NCBI RefSeq assembly: GCF_000616095.1
Contig: NZ_BAMS01000003.1
Span: 248,001 to 312,000 of the forward strand
DNA: 64,000 bases
Direction of reading: 5' to 3'
DNA from: Sneathiella glossodoripedis JCM 23214
GTDB lineage: Bacteria > Pseudomonadota > Alphaproteobacteria > Sneathiellales > Sneathiellaceae
Below, piece after piece: positions 46,318-53,942 of this stretch (the stretch's first letter is position 1; each line of letters begins with the position of its first letter). Both the position numbers and the translations under genes were made by a program. A model generated the notes under the pieces. It was given only the letters and a program-made list of their open reading frames with translations. It was not told the origin of the DNA and searched no databases.

Positions 46318-47973
46318 CTATTCTGCAATTCGAAGGTTACTCAGTTCCTGTCCGATGGTGCGAAAAGCATCACGAAGTGCTTCTTTAGTCGGGGAGTTGA
46401 AAAAATGGGCTGGCGATGTAGCGCAGTTTCGATACAGGTTATCGTTACCCGATTTAAATTTAATCGTATAGACGATAATCCCAGCGGCCTTCATTGCGTT
46501 ACATACGCTTGTGAATTTGGCATCAATTCTACTCCGGTAGTAGGATGATGACGTGTAGCGAAGGCGCCCGTCAGGATCTGTATAGGCATCCGTGGAGCCG
46601 GCACTACTTGCATGTCGCCCCCAAGCGTTTTTTTGATGACGTGAATATGAGTTGTAGTCGAAAGTACTTTTGCTGCCGTGGCTGAAAACCAGATTCTCGC
46701 CATCTGTCATCATAATGACCGCTTTATCGATTAATGGTTCATCATAATCTTTTGGGAGCTCAGGATCTGAACCATACCAAAGACCTCTCCATCTTGGTGA
46801 GATCGCGCGCCATCCCCAAACCATGCCAACGTTACCCATTGTTCCCCCACTGTACCACGGGCGCATGGCGGCGATTGCGGCCTTGACCGTCGATTTTTCA
46901 GCTGTAAGCGGCAATATGGGTGAGGGGCATCCCGCATTTGGACCGCGTCCTACAGAATTGTTAAAGCTGTTCCATTGGGTCACATCTGCCGCAGCAATGT
47001 GCCGTACTGTTCCAGGATTGCTGTCATTCCAATCGTTATCTCTGTCGCGATAACTGTTGTTCAGGTTTCTATGACCGTCAAAATAAATGTAAGGAAGGAA
47101 GTCGTTGTTTGGGGGATTGTCGGTTGTATCAATTGTCCCGCCATCCAGATGATCCCGCATTTCTACGCAACCTTTCCAGCCATAGTTCGTGTCATTTCCG
47201 CCAGAGCCGTCAACATTTCGGTTAAAGGGTATATGATAGTCACTATCTTTATAAAACTCGCTGGAGCTGCCAGAGATTATGTTGTCCCGCTCGTCAGTAT
47301 CCAGAAAATGAATATTGTCGTAGCCCACATTCACTTGAGTGACATAGGGGACAATCCCGACCCATAGGTTTTTCTGCACTTCCTTCGATCCATATAATAT
47401 GTCGACAAGATCGTTGGCTGCGTCGCGTAAACTACCCATTCGCTGGTTTGCCAATGAACCGCCGTAACTATTGCTGTCGGAATCCCGGGCCATAGAACCG
47501 GTATTATCGAGCACCATAATGAGCTCTAATCCACGATTAACCCTGTTTACGACGGTTCGCGCGCCTACCGTAATCTCGTTGTAGCCTAGTACACTTAAAA
47601 ATGTTGTGTTCAGATCGGCATTCACATTCAATTCAATGTTTTCGCGATTTGCATCCCAACTGACTTGCAATGCACTAACAGATGCACCCATATAATTGGC
47701 TGTAAAATTGGCATCAAAAAATTTCTGCGCGTCAGCGCGGACAATCGCATCATCCTGAAAGACCACTCTGCCCGCCGCCAGTCCCGCTGAGTCCAATGCC
47801 GTTGATAGTTTGGATTTCAGGACATAGGCCCTACCCAAATCAATGGATAAGCCTATGGCACCAAAAATAGGGATGGCCAGCAATGCTATTAAGACTGCTG
47901 TTACGCCCCGGAAATCGGATTTCAGATTCACTAACTGCGCAATAATTTTTGAAATATATGAGGTGATAGACAT
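46318..47973 (-). CDS. tadG: TadG-like pilus-assembly protein with VWA domain
   Basis: The 551-residue protein has a TadG/Flp-type N-terminus with one membrane helix (RGVTAVLIALLAIPIFGAIGLSIDLGRAY) and an ALDSAGLAAGR region. A von Willebrand factor A domain (from about 165) carries the MIDAS start LIMVLDNTGSM and a later MMTDGENLV strand. Tyr/Asn/Ser-rich insertions lie between. TadG-type proteins belong to Tad pilus loci, where VWA domains are thought to mediate adhesion or assembly. It is transcribed away from the flp operon, across a 510-base AT-rich gap. Confidence 0.82.
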   Translation of the reverse strand: MSITSYISKIIAQLVNLKSDFRGVTAVLIALLAIPIFGAIGLSIDLGRAYVLKSKLSTALDSAGLAAGRVVFQDDAIVRADAQKFFDANFTANYMGASVSALQVSWDANRENIELNVNADLNTTFLSVLGYNEITVGARTVVNRVNRGLELIMVLDNTGSMARDSDSNSYGGSLANQRMGSLRDAANDLVDILYGSKEVQKNLWVGIVPYVTQVNVGYDNIHFLDTDERDNIISGSSSEFYKDSDYHIPFNRNVDGSGGNDTNYGWKGCVEMRDHLDGGTIDTTDNPPNNDFLPYIYFDGHRNLNNSYRDRDNDWNDSNPGTVRHIAAADVTQWNSFNNSVGRGPNAGCPSPILPLTAEKSTVKAAIAAMRPWYSGGTMGNVGMVWGWRAISPRWRGLWYGSDPELPKDYDEPLIDKAVIMMTDGENLVFSHGSKSTFDYNSYSRHQKNAWGRHASSAGSTDAYTDPDGRLRYTSSSYYRSRIDAKFTSVCNAMKAAGIIVYTIKFKSGNDNLYRNCATSPAHFFNSPTKEALRDAFRTIGQELSNLRIAE

Positions 47974-48483
47974 GGGCCAACCTCGAATTAAAAAATCTAA
48001 GTTGGCTAGAATATATCCACTTAAGTATTAAGCTTGCATAAATAACTGTCCGCAAATTCTCGTAATTAATCATAAAATTTGGCAAATATTCTAGGTATTC
48101 TTTCCTCAGTAAAAAGATTTCAGTTTATGACTCATTATATATAGTGGGGGAATGTGTGTAGAAGATGATAAGTAATTATTAAATAAAAAAAATACAAATA
48201 CTTTATTATTACTTTTAGTTTAAATTTAGATAAAATTTTATCAAGTTAAATGAGTTAGTTTTTTTGAAAAAAGTTAATTCGTTTAACTATTGATTAATTA
48301 TTTTGGTGCAAATTACTTCTCAGGAGCAAGGCAAAAGATCACTTGAGCAGCGCTTCGAAATTAGGAACCTCAAATGGTTTAAGGGTTAACGCTTGTTAGA
48401 GGTTCACAGATTGAGAGGACTGTCTCTCGGCTTTAAAGATTAACTTCAGAACAGAGTTCTGTCGCTTTATTAGGAGATGTAAA
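47974..48483. promoter_or_regulatory. AT-rich intergenic region between tadG and flp
   Basis: These 510 bases are very AT-rich in the middle (A/T tracts at 48170-48300, suitable as an UP element or curved DNA). They contain a CtrA-like site, the 5' leader of the first flp gene, and no coding frame I trust. Confidence 0.6.
48283..48297. promoter_or_regulatory. Candidate CtrA site upstream of flp
   Basis: TTAACTATTGATTAA fits TTAA-N7-TTAA, the CtrA full-site consensus, about 190 bases before the first pilin gene. A second match lies before the tadE operon. AT-richness raises the chance of coincidence. Confidence 0.4.
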
Positions 48484-48708
48484 ATGATTAAAATGATCCG
48501 CAATTTTGTAAATGACGAATCTGGTGCAACTGCAATTGAATATGGACTGATCGCGGCGTTGATCGCCCTGGTTGGTGTGGTGGCTTTCACGGCCCTTGGC
48601 GATACAATCGCTGACTCTTTCAGCGAAGTTGCTGAAACACTTTGTACAAGTGCAGGCGGTACATACAGCTTGACAGCTGGTGGTACAAACTCTTGCACAT
48701 TCTCATAA
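48484..48708 (+). CDS. flp: Flp-type pilin 1 (Tad pilus subunit)
   Basis: The 74-residue prepilin has a short leader, a CpaA cleavage site in DESGATAIEYG (cut after Gly, with Glu +5 and Tyr +6), and a hydrophobic helix LIAALIALVGVVAFTAL. Most Flp pilins end shortly after; this one adds a tail with two cysteines (ETLCTSAGGTYSLTAGGTNSCTFS, key parts LCTS and SCTFS) that could form a disulfide loop. An AGGAG site is present. A strong terminator directly follows, so it is probably the abundant major pilin with its own short transcript. Confidence 0.92.
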   Translation: MIKMIRNFVNDESGATAIEYGLIAALIALVGVVAFTALGDTIADSFSEVAETLCTSAGGTYSLTAGGTNSCTFS

Positions 48709-48721
48709 GAGTATGATTGCC

Positions 48722-48752
48722 AGGGGCTGCGCAAAACCGCAGCCCCTTTTTT
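48722..48752 (+). terminator. Strong terminator between the two pilin genes
   Basis: GGGGCTGCG (48723-48731) pairs with CGCAGCCCC (48738-48746) around CAAAAC, flanked by an A-T pair and followed by six T. It limits read-through from flp1 into flp2 and the cpa genes, a common way to keep pilin in excess. Confidence 0.85.
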
Positions 48753-48781
48753 ATTCGACCAGACTTTTGGTGGAGGGTTCT

Positions 48782-49003
48782 ATGTTTAATATTGTTCATT
48801 TTTTGGGTGACGAAACAGGGGCCACTTCAATTGAGTATGGTCTGATTGCAGCTTTGGTTGCGCTGGCGGGTATCATTGCTTTTACAGCGACCGGAGACAC
48901 CATCACTGACAGTTTTGACAACATCGCAAGAGATATGTGTGAGGCTGTTGGCGGGAGTTATAGTTTAACGTCAGCTGGTACAGATAGCTGTACATTTTCC
49001 TGA
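48782..49003 (+). CDS. flp: Flp-type pilin 2
   Basis: The 73-residue paralogue of the pilin just upstream has cleavage site DETGATSIEYG, helix LIAALVALAGIIAFTAT, and the same two-cysteine tail (DMCEAVGG ... DSCTFS). ATG 48782 has a GGAGGG site. It lies beyond the terminator, so it is expected at lower level and may be a minor or specialised subunit. Forty-four bases separate it from cpaA. Confidence 0.9.
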   Translation: MFNIVHFLGDETGATSIEYGLIAALVALAGIIAFTATGDTITDSFDNIARDMCEAVGGSYSLTSAGTDSCTFS

Positions 49004-49047
49004 TTTGGCACATTCCCCGAGCGTGTCGCAGATAGGTAATCAGTGTT

Positions 49048-49563
49048 ATGTTCTTGCCTATACTTAATATTGTGATTTTGTTTGCTGCAGCTGCGACTAC
49101 CGGTTTAGCCGCCTATTCTGATTGGCGACACTACAAGATCCCTAATTACTTCAGCCTTATTCTGATATTACTTTATCCGGCATTTATTCTGACGTCACCA
49201 GTTGAAACTAACTGGGTTTATTCCCTAATCGTCGGCTTGATTACCTTTATTGTTGGCTTTTCGCTATTCGCAGCCGGATTATTCGGGGGCGGTGATGTCA
49301 AACTGATAACTGCCTTAAGTCTTTGGGCGGGTACTTCATTTATTTTAACATTTCTTGTTTCAATGGTTCTCGCAGGTGGTGTCCTCGTCTTTGTTGTCAT
49401 TATTCGTGAAGCGTTGAGGCAAATGGATGAAACCAGTGGATTTTTTAAGGGAGCCCGTGCTGCCATTAGAACCAAAACACCTGTTCCCTATGGTGTAGCG
49501 ATAGCCGCAGGAAGCTTACCATTTTTCGTTTTCTTTATAAAAAACAGCAGTTTTGTTGGTTAA
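49048..49563 (+). CDS. cpaA: Prepilin peptidase CpaA/TadV
   Basis: The 171-residue inner-membrane aspartic protease of family A24 cleaves Flp and Tad pseudopilin leaders. The two catalytic Asp lie in the AYSDWRHYKIPN segment and in GGGDVKLITAL, the conserved GxGDVKL site. It lacks the methylase domain of type IV prepilin peptidases, as expected for Tad systems. About five hydrophobic helices are visible. It lies between the pilin genes and cpaB. Confidence 0.9.
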   Translation: MFLPILNIVILFAAAATTGLAAYSDWRHYKIPNYFSLILILLYPAFILTSPVETNWVYSLIVGLITFIVGFSLFAAGLFGGGDVKLITALSLWAGTSFILTFLVSMVLAGGVLVFVVIIREALRQMDETSGFFKGARAAIRTKTPVPYGVAIAAGSLPFFVFFIKNSSFVG

Positions 49564-49638
49564 TAAGCGCTTTCTTTAACACCAAATTAAGTACTGATGA
49601 GGTACAAAGGGAATCATTTTAATGTTGGATTTAAGCTC

Positions 49639-50529
49639 ATGGCACGTAAACTAATTCTGGTTGTTTTTGCCCTTGTTATTGCGGGTGGAACAGTGATGTT
49701 CGTTCGCAGTTGGGCGGGTAATCAAGTGGCTTCACCAGCCGTGCAAACGGTTACGGAAACCGTTGTCGCGCCGCAAAAGCCAGCGAAAAAAATATTGGTG
49801 GCAAGTTCTGATCTGCCTGCGGGCACACTCGTACGTGAGGAGCATCTGACTTGGCAAGCATGGCCGGACTCTGACGATTTGGAAGAAAGATATATCGTCG
49901 AGATGGTTCGAACTGCAGATGAGTTTTTTGGAACAGTCGTTCGCCAAGGCGTCGCAAGTGGTGAGCCTATCACAGATAGTCGTATGGTCCGTCCCGGTCA
50001 GCAAGGTTTTCTAGCTGCTGTATTGGAGCCGGGCATGCGTGCGGTGTCCATTAATGTTGATGCAACTGCAGGTATCGCTGGGTTCGTATTTCCGGGTGAT
50101 CGGGTAGATGTTGTTTTAACGCTGGAACTGAAAAAAGAAGGTGAGGAAAACTCGGTACCTCATCATGCCAGTGAAACCATTTTGACTGATGTGCGTGTCG
50201 TTGCGATGGATCAATCTACTGATGACCAATCGCAGGAAGCTTCCGTTCGCAGTATTGCAACACTGGAAGTAACCCCCAAGGAAGTGGAAATCATTTCAGT
50301 ATCACGCGAGCTCGGTCGTTTGTCTTTGTCGCTGCGGAGTATTGCAAGGGTGCAGGATGAAAACAGTGCACTCGAAGGTGCAGTTGCACTGAAGCCAGAG
50401 CGTGGAAAAGGGTATACGCTGGATAGTGAGGCTAGCTCACTCATATCAGCACCCAGAAATGCAGGTAAAGCGGCAGATACAGTGATTGTTGTGCGGGCCG
50501 GTGAAGCCAAGCAAAAATCTTTTGACTAA
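49639..50529 (+). CDS. cpaB: Flp pilus assembly protein CpaB/RcpC
   Basis: The 296-residue protein has an N-terminal membrane anchor (ARKLILVVFALVIAGGTVMFV), an SAF-like domain (KILVASSDLPAGTLVREEHLTWQ; key motif LPAGT) and the RcpC domain (GMRAVSINVDATAGIAGFVFPGDRVD). It sits in the periplasm and supports secretin function. ATG 49639 is favoured by the anchor sequence; the ATG at 49597 adds 14 unrelated residues. Nine or so bases separate it from cpaC. Confidence 0.88.
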   Translation: MARKLILVVFALVIAGGTVMFVRSWAGNQVASPAVQTVTETVVAPQKPAKKILVASSDLPAGTLVREEHLTWQAWPDSDDLEERYIVEMVRTADEFFGTVVRQGVASGEPITDSRMVRPGQQGFLAAVLEPGMRAVSINVDATAGIAGFVFPGDRVDVVLTLELKKEGEENSVPHHASETILTDVRVVAMDQSTDDQSQEASVRSIATLEVTPKEVEIISVSRELGRLSLSLRSIARVQDENSALEGAVALKPERGKGYTLDSEASSLISAPRNAGKAADTVIVVRAGEAKQKSFD

Positions 50530-50536
50530 GGGGGAA

Positions 50537-51952
50537 ATGGTCTTGCGTAAACTTCTTTTAGCAATGGCAGCGGTCGCCCTGGTGTCAGGCGGGTTGGCAA
50601 CACCTGTTTCAGACGGGTATGCCGCTAAAATCATTAATGATATTGGCGATCCCATTGATTTAACATTGAATACGGGTAAGTTGATCAAACTGGACAATCC
50701 GGCCAATTCTGTATTTGTTGGAAATCCCGAACTTGCTGATGTGCAGGTGCAATCTCCGACCATTATTTATGTGTTCGCGAAAAGACCGGGTAAGACCAAC
50801 CTCTTTGCACTTGATAAAAAAGGATCAGTGCTTCTCAATTCACCAGTACAAATTAGTCACGATGTAAGTTCGCTTCAGCAATCATTAAGGGACATAGATC
50901 CTAATGGCTTTATCAAAGCTCATTCCGTACAAGAAGGCTTGATTTTGTCTGGAAGAGCAGCCAGCGCATCTGTCTCAAGCGATGCTCAGCGTCTGGCAGC
51001 GCTCTATGCTCCCGGTGGAAATATCGTAAACAGGATTGTCGTCGAAGGCTCTCAACAAGTGAACCTTCGTGTTCAGGTTGCAGAAGTCGCTCGCTCTGTT
51101 ACCAAACAACTCGGTATTAACTGGGAAAATTTGAGTGGTTTAGGCAATTTCTCACTCGGAACTTTTGTCGGACGCGATATTGTTGATGCAACTAATCTGA
51201 TCACAAGAAGCGGATCAACCAGTGGATTGTTTGCTGCCTTCAATGATGGCCAGACAAGTATTCAGGGGATGATTGACGCGCTGGAAGACGAAGGCCTGAT
51301 TACGGTTTTGGCGGAACCAAATTTGACGGCTTTATCAGGAGAGACTGCAAGTTTTTTGGCCGGAGGTGAATTTCCAATTCCGGTTCCACAGGAGGATGGC
51401 GCTATTGCCATTGATTATAAGGAATTTGGTGTGTCACTTCGCTTTACACCAAATCTCGTTGGAAACAATCGAATAAACCTACAGGTCCGCCCAGAGGTCA
51501 GTCAGTTATCATCTGCTTCTGCGATCAATATCAACAATATCTTTATTCAATCCTTGCTGACTCGCCGGGCAGAAACAACTGTAGAGCTCGCCAGCGGACA
51601 AAGTTTTGTTTTAGGTGGTTTGCTCAATAGTGATTCAGATAACAATGTTTCAAAGACCCCCTTCTTGGGTGAACTTCCTATTATTGGGGCATTATTCCGA
51701 TCTGTTTCTTTTCAGCGAAACGAAACAGAACTGGTCATAATTGTCACGCCATATCTTGTTGAACCAACAAATTCCCGTATCGCGTTGCCTACTGATGGGT
51801 ATGTGCCACCAAACGACAGCGATTTGTACAAGGATGGTGAATTGATGAAGCCATCGAGTGGCGAAAATCAATTCAATGTGGATGACTCTTCGAAAACCGC
51901 TGATGCCAAGGATGTAAAACTCATCGGCCCTGCCGGATTTATCATGGAGTAA
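50537..51952 (+). CDS. cpaC: Pilus secretin CpaC/RcpA
   Basis: The 471-residue outer-membrane secretin forms the pilus exit pore. It has a signal peptide (VLRKLLLAMAAVALVSGGLA), a BON/pilus-N domain (about 40-110: NPANSVFVGNPELADVQV), a segment AQRLAALYAPGGNIVNRI, and the secretin core (about 235-405) with ITVLAEPNLTALSGETASFLAGGEFPIPVPQ (key motif ASFLAGGEFPIP) and VELASGQSFVLGGLL. AAGGGG lies upstream. Downstream comes the cpaD lipoprotein. Confidence 0.9.
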   Translation: MVLRKLLLAMAAVALVSGGLATPVSDGYAAKIINDIGDPIDLTLNTGKLIKLDNPANSVFVGNPELADVQVQSPTIIYVFAKRPGKTNLFALDKKGSVLLNSPVQISHDVSSLQQSLRDIDPNGFIKAHSVQEGLILSGRAASASVSSDAQRLAALYAPGGNIVNRIVVEGSQQVNLRVQVAEVARSVTKQLGINWENLSGLGNFSLGTFVGRDIVDATNLITRSGSTSGLFAAFNDGQTSIQGMIDALEDEGLITVLAEPNLTALSGETASFLAGGEFPIPVPQEDGAIAIDYKEFGVSLRFTPNLVGNNRINLQVRPEVSQLSSASAININNIFIQSLLTRRAETTVELASGQSFVLGGLLNSDSDNNVSKTPFLGELPIIGALFRSVSFQRNETELVIIVTPYLVEPTNSRIALPTDGYVPPNDSDLYKDGELMKPSSGENQFNVDDSSKTADAKDVKLIGPAGFIME

Positions 51953-51956
51953 GGCG

Positions 51957-52669
51957 ATGCAGAGAAATTTATTGGTATCAAACTTAAAGAAATCATTTGT
52001 GGCTTTTGTAGGTTTTGCAACTCTGGTTGCATGTGCGCCAATGGACCGGATACGGGTCGTCCTGCGGAATTACGTGCCTCTCCCGCTACGGCAAATATGG
52101 CAAAACAGATCAATGTGCAGGTTTTAACGCCTACCTTTGTTACACGCTTTGACAGTTCAGGAGCTGAATTTAGTGATCTTGAAAAAGGTCGTCTGTTGGG
52201 TTTCTTACAGGCGCAAGGGATTAAGTTCGGCGAAGAAGTTTATCTGGAACTACCCCCTTTCGATGACCCTGGGGGGGTGAACGAGCAGCGCTTTGGTGCT
52301 GTTGGTAGTTTTTTGCAGGATCAAGGTTTGAAAGTGTCACCAAAAATAGTTGGAGACGGTCTTCGTAATTCACTTCGTGTCTATTACTCCAAATATGTTG
52401 CGACAGCTGATCCGAAATGTGCAAAGGGGTGGCACCGGCCGGCGGGAACGTCTTATGAAAATCTGCCATTACCCAATATGGGCTGTGCAACTGCGTCTGC
52501 ATTTGCGCAAATGGTTGCGAACCCTAAAGACTTGGTGTCCCCCGCTCAGATCGGTGGATATGACGGCGAGAGGGCAGCCAAATCCATTCTCAAATACAAA
52601 CTGGGTGGAAAATCAAGCACTACTGGTGGCGGTTCAGAAGAGAGCGGATCCTCTGAAGGTGGTAACTAG
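51957..52669 (+). pseudogene. cpaD: Pilus assembly lipoprotein CpaD, one apparent -1 frameshift
   Basis: ATG 51957 opens a lipoprotein signal (SFVAFVGFATLVAC; lipobox LVAC), and the frame is lost in ATGGACC at 52041-52047. Adding one G gives APMGPDTGRPAEL and continues in the frame that runs to 52669, with DGLRNSLRVYYSKYVA and PNMGCATASAFAQMVANPKDL, CpaD-like Cys motifs. Restored length is 237 residues. The Ser/Gly-rich C-terminal tail (GGGSEESGSSEGGN) is not conserved. Tad loci need this lipoprotein to assemble the secretin, so a real loss would be notable. Confidence 0.85.
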
Positions 52670-52706
52670 CAGGTTCAGTTGCTTTTTAGGTTGAGAAGGT
52701 ACAGAC

Positions 52707-53936
52707 ATGGCCAGTGCAGCATCAAATTTAAGTACACTCTTTGGAAATCAGGTTTTCGAAGATGTAATGGTATTCGTTGACGATGAACATTCCTTGGGCA
52801 TTTGCAGGGCTGCTGCAGGGTCTATTGGCTTTTCTGCGGATGCTGTTCAGGATGGCGGTATCACCGAAGCACTTAATCGTATCGAACCCGGTCATTCTCC
52901 CAAAAAAGTGGTTGTGGATATTAGCCGAAGCTTGGATCCGGAGGGCGATATAACTCGGCTTGTGCGCAAGATGGGGCCAACAAATCATTTGATTGTTATT
53001 GGAACGTCCAATGATGTAATGGTCTTTCGCAGAATGATGTCATTGGGGGCTCATGATTATCTGGTTAAGCCGCTTACGACTGAATTGTTCAGCGATGCTG
53101 TGGAAAATGTGGACCGGCAAGCCGCAGCAGTGCAGACTGCTCAAAGCGGCAAGTTGACAGTAGTCATTGGCGTACGCGGTGGAACCGGTGCGTCTACCAT
53201 CGCAACGAACCTTGCCTGGATCATGGCAAACGAAGAAAAATTGCCCGCAGCTCTTCTTGATCTGGATCTGCATTTCGGAACAAGCACCCTGTCATTGGAT
53301 GTTGAATCAGGAGGTGGCTTCCGGGAGGCGCTCGAAAATCCTCATCGCTTGGATAAACTCTTTCTTGATAGTGCTATCACCAAAGCCGGCGATCGATTGG
53401 CCGTTCTTGGGACAGAGGAGCCGATAGAAGAGTTTGTTGACGTCAATCCGGATAGTATTGATGCATTGATAGGGGAAATTTCACAAGATTACAGTCAAAT
53501 AATTGTTGATCTGCCGCGTCACCTGTTGCCGACGCAAGGTGCCTTGCTTGCCTCCGCTGATACTGTTGTACTTGTTTCGGATCAAACCCTCGCCGGTATT
53601 CGCGATATTAATCGGATAACACAGGCGATGACATCACTTTCCACCAAAGGACGGATAGTGAAAGTGATCAGTCGTGTTGGATCTGAGAGGGCAACGCAAG
53701 TTGCTAAAGCGGATTTTCAAAAAGCATTGGAAGAGCCAGCAGAATATTTTGTTCCTGAAGATGCAAAAACTTTGACCGTTTGTGCAAACGCCGGAAAGTC
53801 GATCCCGACTGTTAATGCGAAAGGTCCGATTACTAGGGTCTTGCGGCAGTTAGCTGCAGATCTTTCCGGTTATGAAGAGCCGCGCAAAAAAGGGTTGTTC
53901 GGTCTCCTGAAAAAATCCGGAAAATCCGAAGGGTAG
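52707..53936 (+). CDS. cpaE: Pilus localisation ATPase CpaE/TadZ
   Basis: The 409-residue protein has an N-terminal receiver-like domain without the phospho-Asp pocket (about 15-140) and a C-terminal ParA/MinD-type ATPase (about 145-390). Its Walker A reads RGGTGASTIATNLAW: the signature KGGxGKT lysines are replaced by R and A, as often seen in CpaE/TadZ. Such proteins place the Tad apparatus at the pole. Six bases separate it from cpaF. Confidence 0.9.
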   Translation: MASAASNLSTLFGNQVFEDVMVFVDDEHSLGICRAAAGSIGFSADAVQDGGITEALNRIEPGHSPKKVVVDISRSLDPEGDITRLVRKMGPTNHLIVIGTSNDVMVFRRMMSLGAHDYLVKPLTTELFSDAVENVDRQAAAVQTAQSGKLTVVIGVRGGTGASTIATNLAWIMANEEKLPAALLDLDLHFGTSTLSLDVESGGGFREALENPHRLDKLFLDSAITKAGDRLAVLGTEEPIEEFVDVNPDSIDALIGEISQDYSQIIVDLPRHLLPTQGALLASADTVVLVSDQTLAGIRDINRITQAMTSLSTKGRIVKVISRVGSERATQVAKADFQKALEEPAEYFVPEDAKTLTVCANAGKSIPTVNAKGPITRVLRQLAADLSGYEEPRKKGLFGLLKKSGKSEG

Positions 53937-53942
53937 TGGAGC

